This document shows positions 1-11,900 of a stretch of DNA of 64,000 nucleotides, in pieces. The notes under the pieces are model-generated. The model made no database searches. It was given only the letters and a program-made list of their open reading frames with translations, and was not told where the DNA came from. Source of the stretch: Pseudopyrenochaeta lycopersici (Eukaryota > Ascomycota > Dothideomycetes > Pleosporales > Pseudopyrenochaetaceae); the NCBI GenBank assembly GCA_003313425.1, contig NHZP01000001.1, forward strand, positions 558,001-622,000, written 5' to 3'. The position numbers were made by a program, and so were the translations under genes. Position 1 is the stretch's first letter. The number at the start of each line of letters is the position of its first letter.

Positions 1-1
1 C

Positions 2-166
2 ATTCTCAAGAACCACACAGTGCCGTACCAGATCACTCTTTACTCTGACGTCGAGCATGGTTTCGCAGTGAAAGGGGACCTGTCGAACTCCAAGGCCAAG
101 TTTGCGAAGGAGCTAGCGTTCCTGCAGGCGGTGTATTGGTTCGACGAGTATGTGAAGAAGGGGTAA
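2..166 (+). CDS. Dienelactone hydrolase family protein, C-terminal end (partial)
   Basis: An open frame enters from the left edge and ends at TAA 164-166, giving the last 54 residues of a protein. It contains the pattern Y-S-D-V-E-H-G-F-A, the segment around the catalytic histidine of dienelactone hydrolases (alpha/beta hydrolases with a Cys-Asp-His triad). It is followed by a helix ending in F-D-E-Y-V-K-K-G, a common C-terminus in fungal members of this family. The nucleophile and aspartate lie outside the window, so catalytic competence and substrate cannot be judged. Fungal homologues act on small lactones or are uncharacterised cytosolic hydrolases. Confidence 0.75.
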   Translation: MLKNHTVPYQITLYSDVEHGFAVKGDLSNSKAKFAKELAFLQAVYWFDEYVKKG

Positions 167-837
167 GCGAACTTGTCGCATCTTTTATCGCAAAGATTGC
201 ACCTCTTGGTCTATCTTGGCTCCTGTGTATGTAAAGCACGGTGGTATCGACAGTATCAGGTGGGGTGTTTTGATGATGGGGTTTCTGAGATTGTGTTGAT
301 GCGTGTCGGTGAACAAAGATATGTCTCGATCCCTTTGTCCTTGATTATCACCATCTTCTCATCACTTACCAGTGCAGCTTACAAGCCTGTGCTCCCACTA
401 CACACTGGCTATGTCTTTTTTTTCGCTTCTCTTCAGTATCCACATGCACTTCCACTATCTTCTCATCCACCCATTCTCTCCCAAGACAGAGTTCAGACGT
501 TGTTGGGCCTACAAAAGCAGCAGATATGATCACCGTCGACATACATTGCTTGACATAAAGTCGCACCCAGTATTACGTAGATTAAACACAAAAGCGCACA
601 TAAGTTGAGGGAAAATAATGAGGAATTCGGGAGACTCACTAACGTGTCATTCTAGGTCGTGGCTGAAACTGTAGGCTCGGAGTGAGCGTGTCGAGGTCTA
701 GGCGTAAGCATACTCTTTTGTGGTAACTTGAATAATTAGTCCATAATATTTTCTCATTTCTCATCGCGAGCAGTAGCTTCTGTACATACATAGCCTTTTC
801 TGCGTCATTGAGAGTCGCAACTTTCTCTCTTTGTCAC
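167..837. other. Intergenic, convergent 3' regions
   Basis: This stretch lies between two convergent gene ends. I see only short overlapping open frames on both strands with no family signature, and no repeat or RNA gene that I can support. Confidence 0.5.
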
Positions 838-2279
838 TCATATCTTTTCTCTTGCTTCAGCAATTATTGGGTCTGGGAGCGTTTTTAGTTCAGGCGCATC
901 TCCCTTGGCTTTGTTGAGGTTTGAAGCCCACGGTGGTTCACCATCATCATCAAACTCTGCCCACTGAAAGAAGCCACAGCCATCTTGTCCCGGAACGTAG
1001 TTCGTGTGACACATCCACATGTATCTTCCCCTCGATTCTTTCTTTCTAGTAGCACATCTGAGCACTGTCGAAACGTTGCAGCGACATTTGGGGGTGTATT
1101 TAGGGTGTAGGCTATCCTTATAACAGCGATAGGTAATGTTGAGCCGCTTGTTCTTCGCCAGAGGATGCGGATCGATTGCTTGTGCTGGTGCAATGGAATG
1201 TTTCCACTCTTCCTGCATCTCCGCATGCATGACCAATAGCGAGTTATGCGGAAGATGAATTGATATCTGGCCTTGTGCGTCTGCTAGTGAGCCATCTGCT
1301 CGTCGGTGCTCGTCATCTTCGGCCACGATTTTACGCACACGGAACTCGCGAGCTACTCCAAGACTCAGGCTACCAATGACTGCGCGTGGTCCAAGGTAGG
1401 TAAGTTGGTCAGCGTGGTAGCCAACATTCTCTTTAGGTCCGTCATAGCAGTTTACGAAGGCAGTATTGGCCTTCCACGGGTGAGGTGACTGATACTTGAG
1501 CTTCTTGCCATCGGGATAGAAATCACGGATCCGGCGTTGAATCTCACTGTTTACGGCTTCCTCAACTTGTGGGCATGCTTTGAGCATCTCTGGAGTACTC
1601 TGTCGAACATCCTACAGGCCATCAGTAATACAATTCACAGATGTCTGTTGGTACAAACCTCAAATTGGCGTCCATCATAGATGTATTCTGTCTTTTGTTC
1701 TTCTGCCTCCGCTAAGCTGTTGACGTAGAAGCAGAAGGTATGTGGGCTCCAAACAACCTTTTCAAAGAGTTTAAACTCCAAACTTTGGTAAGTAGGTGCT
1801 TCATCCAGCAATTGCAGCAACAAAGCATCAGCTTGCTTTGAGGGCAGAAAATTGTGAATAATTGAGCATGGTGTGTGCGCCTCAATGTCCTCTGGACTAT
1901 ACAGGTATAGCGTCTGACCTTTTTTTACCAAAGGCCTCTTTGCTGGTCCGCCGTGGTGCGAGGTGATGCGATACGAATTTAGTGATGATTGGTAACCAAC
2001 TGTGGCGGCAGTAGAGTGTTTTCTCGGAGAGGTAGTGTTTGCATGGGCGAGAGATGTCGAAGCCAGCTCCACCGAACCGTCAGCCGCAAGGAGAGCCTCC
2101 AGCAATGTGGTACTGTCCAGTCCTGGATATAGCGAAGCCAACAGTGCTAATCGAAAGTCTGTAGACTCCTCTTCGTCTGTTGGTGCGACTTCTTGGGTTG
2201 GCCTGAATGCAGGTGACGCCGCTGCGAGCTTCCTTGGCTCCTCCAGTCGCCTCCTCTTGCGCGACACAAACGCGTCCAT
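838..2279 (-). CDS. AlkB-like Fe(II)/2-oxoglutarate dioxygenase with CUE-like and GRF zinc-finger regions
   Basis: Exons 2279-1659 and 1611-838 encode about 464 residues; the 47-bp intron starts GTTTGT and ends TGTAG. The dioxygenase core carries the iron-binding H-x-D at residues 273-275, the distal H345, and the R-L-N-I-T-Y-R block at 363-369 whose arginines bind 2-oxoglutarate. This is the AlkB nucleic-acid dealkylase pattern, closest in style to ALKBH2/3. An N-terminal helix-rich stretch (about 38-78, with L-Y-P-G near 50) resembles a CUE ubiquitin-binding fold. A C-terminal Cys cluster (about 383-425, ending G-C-G-F-F-Q-W) matches a GRF zinc finger, a nucleic-acid-binding module. The likely role is repair of alkylated DNA or RNA. 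An in-frame ATG at 2351 is possible, but 2279 starts the conserved-looking basic N-terminus. It shares a 290-bp divergent promoter with PEX7. Confidence 0.88.
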
Positions 2280-2569
2280 GTTGCAAGGAGAAGTTGAGTT
2301 TCTTGCACATAACAATGGGCACGAGGCAGATATGGGAGGTGTGGCCCCCACAGGGTGCCGAACGCGCTGTCACGTGCAATGCGGGTCAGAATTAGCCCCG
2401 CTGCACGCCGCACAACAATGCAAGCCTCGGCCATCGACGGTGGCTGCCATGCCGCAAACCATGCGGCGCGACATTAACAACTTCACCTCTTCGCGAGAGA
2501 TGACGCGTGGTGCACCGCATACACTCCACTCGCCGTAGTTTAAAATCACATTTCGCATAGCTTGACATC

Positions 2570-3711
2570 ATGCTCGAGTTCCGAACGCAAGGCTACAATG
2601 GCTACAGCGTGAAGTACTCGCCCTTCTTCGATTCGCGCATAGCTGTCGCATCTTCGGCCAATTTTGGTCTTGTGGGTAATGGCCGGCTGTATATACTAGG
2701 CCTGACGGCGAATGGCATCGTTGCGGAAAAATGGTAAGCACAGTCTTCGTTGTTAGCATCTCGCCCTTTCGGTCTGCTTCACATGCATCCAAGTCTTACA
2801 AGGTGAATAGGTTCGACACACAAGATTCGCTATTCGACAGCACCTGGTCAGAAGCGCACGAGAACCAGATCCTCACCGCAGGTGGCGACGGCTCGGTGAA
2901 GCTCTTCGACATCACTCTTTCCCAGTTTCCAGTACAATCATGGCAGGAACACGCCCGCGAGGTCTTCGCCGTACATTGGAATCTCGTCTCCAAGGACACC
3001 TTTCTATCAAGTAGCTGGGATGGCACAATCAAAATATGGAATCCCAATGCAAATGCTAGTATAACGACACTGCCCACTCACTCGTGCACATACTCGGCAG
3101 CTTTCAGTCCGCACAGCCCGAGTATACTGAGCAGCGTAAGCTCAGACAGTCATTTGAGGGTATTTGATCTTAGGACACCCGCAAGTGCGAGCAATCACCT
3201 CACCATGAGCGTACCAATACATACCCCACCCAAGGCCCGCATGGGTACTGCTGCGCCCGTCGGCGTGGCTCCTGCGGAAGCGTTGACACATGACTGGAAC
3301 AAATACAGAGACTCGATCGTGGCTACAGCGGGTGTTGACCGGATGATACGGACTTTTGACATTCGCATGCCCCAAGCAGGACCAATTGCTGTGCTACCCG
3401 GCCATGAGTACGCGGTGCGCAAGATAACTTGGTCGCCACATCTGTCCGACATCCTGCTCAGCGCGAGCTACGATATGACATGCCGAGTCTGGACAGATGG
3501 TAGTGCTATGGGTGTAGGCTCCATCAAGCAAGAAAACATGCTGGAAGATCCTATGTTCTATGGAGGCGGAAGAGAAATGGGACGCATGGGTCGGCATACT
3601 GAATTCGTAACAGGCGTCGATTGGTGTTTGTTCGGCGCGGAAGGCTGGTGCGCTAGTACGGGGTGGGATGAGCGAGTGATGGTGTGGGATTGTCGAGCGA
3701 TTATGCAATGA
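2570..3711 (+). CDS. PEX7: Peroxin-7, PTS2 receptor (WD40 protein)
   Basis: Exons 2570-2733 and 2811-3711 give 354 residues; the 77-bp intron (GTAAGC...AATAG) interrupts the W-F-D-T-Q-D stretch. The N-terminus M-L-E-F-R-T-Q-G-Y-N-G-Y-S-V-K-Y-S-P-F is the characteristic start of PEX7. Six or more WD40 blades follow, with repeated endings such as S-W-D-G-T-I-K-I-W, S-Y-D-M-T-C-R-V-W and G-W-D-E-R-V-M-V-W. PEX7 is the soluble receptor that binds the N-terminal PTS2 signal of peroxisomal matrix proteins such as thiolase and delivers them to the peroxisome with a PEX20/PEX21-type co-receptor. The length is typical of fungal PEX7. No odd features were seen. Confidence 0.95.
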
Positions 3712-4247
3712 TGCCGCCAAACAAATGCACGCCAGATTTCAAGATTGAATGAATACTTGCTTCATATAGTTGTGGCATGTCCAGCAACAGTCACATTCAC
3801 CATGGCCAGTCGACGCATCATGAACCAGAAAGTATCACAACTCTCTAAATAGTGTAGATCCTCGGGGAACACCAGGTTGCGCCTCTCCTCTGGGCTACCT
3901 AGCTTATTTCCCGCAACACTCCTCATTAAATGTTTGTGTAACATCGGCACAAAGTTTTCTAACACGGCGACACGGAAGGCACAGGCACCGACCGTCTCGG
4001 CATTGCCTCGTGTCTCGCAATGCCCAAGCAGACATTGGTGGCACCCGAAGGTATGATAGTACAAATAGAACAGTCTCCGCGACCGTGTTGGTTGTTTTAC
4101 TTTCTTCCGCTCTTGCCATTTCGGTTCACAACCTGCCCAGGAGTTCCAGTCTCGTTGGCTGGCCTCACCCGCAGTGGTACATTACTGGACAACACCACCC
4201 TTTATCGAGAAAGGAATTATGTTTTGACTTGGAGTGAGTAGAGAGTC
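3712..4247. other. Intergenic between PEX7 and hydrolase
   Basis: It contains a 100-codon minus-strand frame (4064-3762) that overlaps another minus frame, and two short plus frames. None has a recognisable motif. The plus frame 4020-4241 ends six bases before the hydrolase ATG in the same phase, so a 5' extension through an unrecognised intron is conceivable but unsupported. Confidence 0.4.
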
Positions 4248-5332
4248 ATGGCTTTACAATATTTGAAGGCGAAATCCTCAATCCTTCCGCGCCTCTTCTC
4301 ACCCACCTTCGACTCCATATTCTCTGCCATACCTTTTTGGCAACGTTGGCGAACCTTGCTCCTCCAACCTATCAATCTCCTCACTGCACTAATCACAGTA
4401 CCAACATGGTTCTTCGACAACCGCTATTCTGTCATCTATGTGACCACCCGGAGCGGAAACAAACGATGTTTGGTGTATCAACCGCGGCGCAATAGTGAGG
4501 ATGAGGTGCGCCCCTTGCATATTGATATCCATGGCGGAGGCTTCATAGGCGGTATCGCTGAACAATCCGCACGCTGGTGCTCTTTCCTTTCCGATCAAAC
4601 AGGGGCTGTCGTCATATCTTGTACTTACCGAATCGCTCCACGATATGTCTACCCAGCTGCACATGACGACATCGACGACATTGTCACGTACTTGATCAAC
4701 CACGCAAAGGACTTTCGCGCTGACCCGGAACTCCTGACTATCGGCGGATCCTCAGTTGGCGGATCCTTGGCCCTCAGTGCAAGTCAAATGCTCCACCGGC
4801 AACAGAGACATGTTCCAAAGGCTTGGGTAGGCTTCTACCCACTCCTTGATGCACGTTTGAAGCCAGAAGAGAAGCCTATTCCACCGAGTTTTCCTTCGAG
4901 AGATCCACTGAGTTTTCTGCTGCCCATGTACGATGTCTACGGCGGGACGAATAGGACGCTACATCTGAAGGATCCGAGACTGCACCCAACACTTGCCACC
5001 AAGGAGTATCTGCCCTGTAATTTGTTATTCGTAGTTGCAGGGGTCGATATTCTCCTACATGAACAACTTGCTATGGCTCAGAGGCTGAAAAAAGATCTAG
5101 AATATGAAGAGGACAGAGATATGCGTGTGGAAGTGATCATAATGGAGAAATGTTTCCATGGCTTTCTAGAATGTGAGTATCCACGATCCTGGAGAGAAAC
5201 AGTAACAAACTAACATCAGCAGTGCCAAAATATGTATTGGAGAAAGAAAGGCAGGAGGTATTTGCACGGTCAGTCGAATTCATCAAGGATGTGCACACTA
5301 AGCATGGCTTCGATCTAGAGCGGGACCAATAG
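4248..5332 (+). CDS. Alpha/beta hydrolase, HSL (abhydrolase-3) family
   Basis: Exon 1 is 4248-5172 and exon 2 begins at 5220 or 5223, ending at TAG 5330-5332, for 345 or 344 residues. The hormone-sensitive-lipase signature H-G-G-G is at residues 95-98 (oxyanion hole). The nucleophile elbow G-S-S-V-G has its serine near 169. The acid lies in V-A-G-V-D-I-L-L-H and the histidine in C-F-H-G-F-L-E, immediately before the intron. A hydrophobic stretch near residues 38-55 may be a membrane anchor. Such proteins hydrolyse carboxylic esters; the substrate cannot be inferred. The intron ends CAGCAG, a tandem acceptor that leaves both frames open (see findings). Confidence 0.85.
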
Positions 5333-5477
5333 TCAACGTCGAGGAGAAACGATGACGATGACAAGGAAGTGATGAGACAACAGGTATCATTTAGGTACCA
5401 AATAGCTATGATTTATCAAACGCTCACTCTACTTATCGAGATTTTCTTTTTGAGGTGTCCTTGCTTACCAAGAGCAT

Positions 5478-6149
5478 CTACAGCCACCTGTCCATAGTCC
5501 CAAAAGGTGGATACTTCAGCCCTCGCCCACCTCTTTGCCTCCTCGTCCACTTCCCGCCTCCTGCGCTACTACTTCCAACTGTACTGCTCACACAGTCCCA
5601 ATTCCACGGAACCTCTCTACCCAGAACTTCATAGCCAGCGACTCTCCTCAACCGACCTCTTTGTCGCTCCGGTTGGAACTGATGCAAAGCAACGCGGGTC
5701 GTTTCGCGGACGTGTGCTGGCTCAACAATTTGCGTACGGTAGATAGGCTCATGAGGTCGGGCTGGTGAAGAGGACCGGGAGCGAGATGGACATTTCGATG
5801 CATCTCGTGAGGGCGGAGGGGGACCTGGGGGAGGACATCTCCTCGTTCCTGGACCACGGAGTCTGACCACAGGCACATCATGATCATGGTGATAGCCGTG
5901 GATGGGATGAAAATGGAGTGGATGTAAGTGATGTTTATGGCGGTGATGTAAATGTGGATGTAAATGTGGCTCGTGAAGATGCTCAACGTCCATGGCGACG
6001 CTGCTCGGCACTTTTACACGGACTTCACTGAAGCGGGGACTGGGGCTACGATGTACGCGGACGAGCTCCTCGACACATGAGGAGTCTGAAGAGCGATGGC
6101 CGTGCTGATGCTTCTGGCCTTTTGCTGGCGTAAGTGTGAACCAGCACAT
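5478..6149 (-). CDS. Hypothetical His-rich low-complexity protein
   Basis: A single 223-codon frame starts M-C-W-F-T-L-T. Residues 50-90 are a histidine-rich run alternating H with L, P, H and K; a Pro-rich block (about 105-115) and an Arg/Ser-rich block (about 118-132) follow. I recognise no catalytic domain. Opposite-strand frames overlap it, and low-complexity sequence can stay open by chance, so it may not be a gene. If translated it could bind divalent metals, but that is inference from composition only. It converges on the hydrolase gene at 5332. Confidence 0.4.
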   Translation of the reverse strand: MCWFTLTPAKGQKHQHGHRSSDSSCVEELVRVHRSPSPRFSEVRVKVPSSVAMDVEHLHEPHLHPHLHHRHKHHLHPLHFHPIHGYHHDHDVPVVRLRGPGTRRCPPPGPPPPSRDASKCPSRSRSSSPARPHEPIYRTQIVEPAHVRETTRVALHQFQPERQRGRLRRVAGYEVLGREVPWNWDCVSSTVGSSSAGGGKWTRRQRGGRGLKYPPFGTMDRWL

Positions 6150-7273
6150 GTTGATGGTGGTGCTCGCGCCTGCTACGGGACAGTGAAACGCCAGAGTCGG
6201 AGTCGAAGCGAGTGGGAAGTGGACGGAGCCCGGTTGGAGGTGCTAGACGGTGGTATCCAGACGAGGAAAAGGTTGGTATGTAGACAGAAGGTGGTCGTGG
6301 AGGGTGATGATGATATGGATAGGGACTGGAATTGTACCGGGGCATTCGGAGGGAGCGAGAGGCGCAAATAGGAGCGGACGGTACTTAACAACGTTTAACA
6401 CAATTGCAACAGATGACTTCGTTCTTGCTCTTAGCCCTTTTCCTAATGGCGTCTTCCCACAGATATACTTTGGCATTGTGCATCATTCGCTACCATCACG
6501 TTTCCCACGCAGGTACTGCACGCGGCCGCCATCATCCCTCTGTGGACGAGAGCAAATGAGACATGGAGGGCGAGTTTTGTGCCTGCATGATTGTTGACGG
6601 TGCCTGCATACTGCCGATGCAAACATGTGTTCTGGTCCCCTGAGCGAATGACTGAGGCTGGTGAGGGTGGAAGATGGGCGCGTGGGCTGGCGAAGTGTCT
6701 TGGATGACCCCAAGTTTCGAAGGCGTGCATGTGATCACTGTCGCCTCGACACCTGCTCCAGGCTCTTACAACAAGGTATTCCTTTGGAAAAGTGCATGGG
6801 TATACGCAGGCCAAGGTAACAGACTCCATATCCCTTCAGTGGCCGGGTTTCGTGGCTTGTACGAGACTTCTGTCATCAAGTGGCCAGTCCATCGGGCACA
6901 TCTGGGTATCAGTGCTGAGCAGTGGAGCAACAAAGGGGAGTATCTATCCGCTCCGGCCTCCACATTCAGAGCGTCTTTGGATGAATCTTTTCAAGTTGGC
7001 TCATCATGGGGAGGCTATTTGGTAGCGGGTAGGATTGCGACAATAGACCGCCAGAGAAGGGAGACGCACAATAATATCACGTGTTCCTTGACGACGAGTG
7101 TGGTCGCAGGCAACGAGCCCTTGACGCGGCGGAAGGGCTTGGCATTGCCGACGACAGCTCGCCGGAGCTGGTGCGCCATAGCTGCAACCTCACTCCGACG
7201 GCCCCTACCACATTGACCCAGCTTGCCCTGCCACACGCCTTGCATCTCCTTCACATAGCCCAGAGCCACAGTC
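6150..7273. other. Intergenic upstream of PRE2
   Basis: About 1.1 kb with overlapping frames on both strands, the longest being 180 codons on plus at 6674. None shows a domain, and codon patterns are inconsistent between frames. It presumably holds the promoters of the His-rich ORF and PRE2; no clear promoter motif was identified. Confidence 0.45.
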
Positions 7274-8290
7274 ATGGATTCATTAGTGTCTCAATACAGT
7301 CGGCCAGCCTACTCGGAGGAGGGCCAGTCCGAGGAAGAGCAGCTGCAGCTCTACAGCGGCACTCCAGAGCTGTCACTCAAGTTTGCCCTGCCGCCAGTAG
7401 CCCAGGTATGCCCCCATCTCCCAAGCCATGCCTTGCTTATGCTGGTATACTAAACACTGTGTCAGTCAGCATCATGGCTCCGCGCAATGACAGACGACTA
7501 CTCCAACCCAAATTGCCCCATCAAGATCGCCCACGGTACCACGACCCTCGCCTTCCGCTTCAAGGGCGGCATCATCGTAGCCACCGACTCGCGAGCGACT
7601 GCCGGAAACTGGATAGCGAGTCAGACGGTCAAGAAGGTCATTGAGATCAACAACTGCTTGCTAGGAACTATGGCTGGAGGCGCTGCTGTACGCACCCTGC
7701 ACCAGAGGGCATTCATCGGCATGCTGACAGGGCTTAGGATTGCCAATACTGGCTTGCTTACCTAGGTATGCAATGTCGTCTCCACGAGCTCCGGCACAAG
7801 CGCCGCATCTCCGTCGCCGCAGCATCCAAGATTTTAGCCAACCTAGTGTACTCGTACAAGGGCATGGGTCTGAGTATGGTGAGGCAATCCCAGGACGCCA
7901 TGTCACTTGCCGCCGACTAATCATGCCTGACAGGGCACCATGTGCGCCGGTGTAACCCCCCAAGAAGGCCCGGCCTTGTACTACATCGACAGCGACGGCA
8001 CCCGCCTCGCAGGCAACCTCTTCTGCGTCGGTTCTGGTCAGACGTTCGCCTACGGTGTGCTTGATGCGCAATACAAGTATGACCTCGAAGACGATGAAGC
8101 GCTAGAGCTTGGTCGACGTAGTATTCTTGCAGCTACCCACCGTGACGCCTACTCGGGCGGCTTCATCAACCTCTATCATGTCAAGGAGGACGGATGGGTC
8201 AAGCATGGCTTCAACGATACGAATCCCATCTTCTGGGAGACCAAGCTTAAGAAGGGCGAGTTTTCCAACGTCACGAGTGAGCTTGAGTAG
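7274..8290 (+). CDS. PRE2: 20S proteasome subunit beta-5 (chymotrypsin-like)
   Basis: Four exons, 7274-7405, 7466-7687, 7738-7878 and 7934-8290, encode 283 residues; the introns are 60, 50 and 55 bp. The propeptide ends at I-A-H-G and autocleavage before T69 would expose T-T-T-L-A-F, the catalytic N-terminal threonine of beta-5. A-T-D-S-R-A and V-K-K-V-I-E-I-N supply the Asp17 and Lys33 equivalents. G-T-M-C-A-G and [16 protein letters not shown] are typical beta-5 blocks. The subunit sits in the inner beta ring and cleaves after hydrophobic residues. The 5' intron lies within the propeptide. An open frame running across intron 2 would replace the conserved D-C-Q-x-W segment, so the spliced form is preferred. 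Confidence 0.95.
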
Positions 8291-8983
8291 ATGCACCTTG
8301 CATGTCATGATGGGATTTCAGACGATGGCCTCCAGGCTAAGGGACCATCGAGCGAATAGAAGCGGCTGGGACGGTGCCAGAAGGGAAAAAACCCAGCAGG
8401 CTGGAGTACCATACTAAAGCGTATAGCGCCTCGCCTACATCTGGTCGCAACCCACCATTTTTGTAGTGTATGAATTACCTAGGGCACGAATAGACACGTC
8501 CAATGACGACAATAAAATAAGATGACGACTATGCATTAACATTTTGAACATTGTATTTTTAGTACAGCAAGGTTCAGTGGGTGCTTGTCATCTTGTTCGA
8601 CCGGTGTCATCGATTGCAGTAACGTACGAAACTAGTACAGCTGCACCATGTGCAGTCCCAGAATATCAAAAACTGCTCAGTCCATGCTGCCATATGCCTA
8701 TCAAAACGCCTCTCCTGAAAGAAAGGTGCAATGTACACTATCCCAGTGCAATGGGTATAAGCAACCTCGAAAATGCCAAAACGCCGCGTATTCTGCCTCC
8801 ACCTCTCGTCCAGTGCCCATGCGGAAGGAAATCAAAAGACTTGTTCAACGCCAGCCCTGTGCGTGAAAACTAAGAGGGGCCCCCTAGGAACAGATTGACG
8901 CTGGAACAAGGAAAACACAAAAAAAAAGGATGCAGAGACATGTGCGAAACCTCACCTGTTGCTCCCCATAACAGGCTCTCTTC
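8291..8983. other. Convergent intergenic between PRE2 and JHD1
   Basis: Two overlapping plus-strand frames (about 110 and 72 codons near 8544-8873) lack any family feature. I see no repeat or RNA gene. Confidence 0.45.
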
Positions 8984-11900
8984 TTATCGACTCCTTCTTC
9001 TCAGTCCAAGGTCCTCTTGTTGCAGTTGCTTGATCAGGTCGATGCTTGCTTGATCTAGGTTTGGGTCTATCAAGCCAAGCAAACCCATTCCTAGCCCGTG
9101 CTCAAGCTTGATGCCGTCTTTGCTATCGCACCTCCTGCTACCGGGCGTTGACTTTGGGGTCTTGCTGTTCCTGCCGCCACGTGATGGAGTGTGGCTCGGC
9201 TTGCGACCAGTTGAGTTAACACCACGGATGGACCGCGACGGGTTCGCCGTGGGCGTCATCGGCGGAGGTGGAAAGTCGGAGTTTGTAGTAAAATGGTTGT
9301 AATTGTTTGCGGCGGGTGATGTGGTGTAGGGGCTGTAGTTGTGTGTAACCGGAGAAGTAAGATACGAATTGTACTTGTTCGACGTAGGCGAGGCTGCGGA
9401 GGCATGTCTGGGCGAGACAGGCGATGAGGGGTGACGTACGGGATCATGCTCGACCGCGGGTTTAGATTTGGAAGTGAAGCCGTTTGTTTGTGCCAGAATT
9501 GTACCCGATGATGGAGGTGGACCTGGAGTAAGTGGCTCTACACTAGGGCCAGGAGGCTCGTCGTGAGGTCCTGTCAATTCGATGCCGTCCATGGGTAGAG
9601 GACCGCCATTTTGATATTCAATGGATGACATTATGCTGTCGGCGTTCTGATGATACGCAGGCGCCATGTCCATATCTCGATAATTTTCATTGGTGTACAC
9701 TTGAAGTGCTGGATCAACTGGCACCAGATCGTCATCTGGAGTATGATCGAGCGCTTGCTGAGCCGAGTATGCGAGCTCCTGGAGGAACGATCCCCCACTA
9801 AGTTGATTAGGTAATGAGTGTCTGGCATGCATTTCGCCATTCGCATATTCATCTTCATAAGAAGACTCGTACTTCATCCTCTTGGAAGTTGTCATGGAAT
9901 CCTCATCGCTCACGCGTCGCTTCTTAGAGGCTGAGCCTCTCGGAATGGGCACTTCGTTTGCCTTGATAGGGTCGACATTCCCATATTCATCGTGTATGCA
10001 ACGGCGCTTATGACTGTCAGCAAAAAAAGGAAAAAGATACATATGCGGCGCTATGAAGAAGTTGTTCATACCTTGCTTTTGCGACAATCTGCACAAGCTT
10101 TGACTCTACCAGACTTGAGGGCATAAGGATCCCCATTCACATCAGCCATAATGGGCCCACCATTTACAGGGCCATTGACCGCATTCGACTGGCCATCTGC
10201 AATGGAATGATCGCTAAGGCGACGTTTGACAGAGATGCCGTAGGAGCCAGATAGGTCGATCGTGTGCATACCCGGCTTCGAAGTGTCAATAAGCTCATCT
10301 TTGTGTTTGCAACGAATTCTTCGCTTCCTGCACGCATCGCAAGCAACCCGCTTTGGGCCGAGCTGAGAGGTTTTGGGGGTAGTGATGTGCGGGTTGCTTG
10401 CGGAGGGGCGCAAAAACCCAGTCAAGGGTCCAGAGGAGGCGGGTAATACAGTGTCAACGTCCATCTGATTCATGTCCTCGAGACCATTCGCAGGCGAAGG
10501 GTCAGATCCAGTGTCAGGAACTGTGTCAGACGCCTTGATACGAGCTGATGACCTCTCAGCTGTTGCTCGCAGAGCCTCGTTCATCGATTCGCGTTCCAAC
10601 TTCTTGACCTGAGCTGCGCTCAGCTTCTTTTCACCTATGTCTGCTACCTCGGGTAGGCTAGCATCAGGAAAGGCCCAAGACGGAATCATTTCATTCCCGC
10701 GCTTCCAAGCAATCCACATTGCAAGACGTCGCACCAGAACGAGTGGGTCACCATGGCCCTTCGGAATCGATTTGTTGACGGCATTTCGAGTTTTGTGTGG
10801 CACGTCAATCTTGTCCAACGAGATCAAGACTGTCCTCCAAATGTAGTTGAGAAGATCTGTGAGCCCTTCCAGTTCGGGCTTCGAGTAATAGCGTCTGTTA
10901 TAGTTTGCTGCTCCAAGGCGCGAATTGTGTCCAAACCGATCCGTTTCGCAGTAGATTGGCATAGAACGCTTGAAGTGACTGCCGCTCTGTAGAAGCTGTT
11001 GAACCGGCTCCGGAACCGGATCTTCCTCGAGATACTTGATGGCAGTTAACCACATTATTCGCTGGAAAAAGGGATACCGGAACTGCAGTGCGACCTTTGT
11101 GTTTTTTTCAATTTCCAAGACCTTGATTTGCATGCCGTAATGTATCCGGGTGAGGAAATTACCTCCGATGACTAGGCTGTCTTCGGGTGTCCACACTGCG
11201 TGTATCCAGCCAGAGGGAATCAACATGGTGTCTCCCGGATACAAGTCGACCCGGTAACATTCTTTTACCTGTTTGCCAAGCCAGTCATGCCCTTGATTGG
11301 GGGAGAGACACCAGTCTTCGTACTTTTTCAAGTTCTGCTTTGTTGGTGGAATGAAAAAGAAGACCTTCCGGCCCTTAACGATATGGTAGTACACTGAAGA
11401 GCCGCCAAAGTCAATGTGAAAGTCGGTGAAACAATCAGCTACCGACATTAAGCAATAAAATTGCACGGGCGGGGGGGCAGACTTGTCGTCGTCGCGCCAC
11501 ACGGAGTCCTGCAAGTCCATGTCGCGAACGGCTTTCGGTCGACGGATGAGCTTTCCGAGCCTACTTCGGGACACTTCAAGGCTGATGACGTTCCGCACAG
11601 GCTTCTCGCCCTGTTGCTCGTAGTAGTCGGCCCACTTGCCCATAGTCCACTTCTTGCCTTCTCCTTCCTGGGCTTTGACATCTATGACGGGTACGGGTTC
11701 GTTTGGGCCATAGAGTTCTGCGACGCGGCGGACCGTGAGGCCCCTGGGAATGACCATGTCAAGTCTGTCCTGGCCGTCGTCTACAATTGTCTCGTATTCA
11801 AAGCGTGAACTTGGCTCGTCTGGCAGCGGCTGGGTTAGGTCGTCGGTAGGCGGCGGGAATGGCGCTTCCATTGTGTGTCCGGGTCGAGGGTTGAGCGTGC

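Noticed and set aside
3762..4064. 100-codon minus-strand ORF downstream of PEX7
   Set aside because: It has no domain, overlaps another open minus frame (3904-4119), and lies between two convincing plus-strand genes.
6674..7216. 180-codon plus-strand frame upstream of PRE2
   Set aside because: No recognisable family, frames are open on both strands, and it overlaps the PRE2 promoter region.
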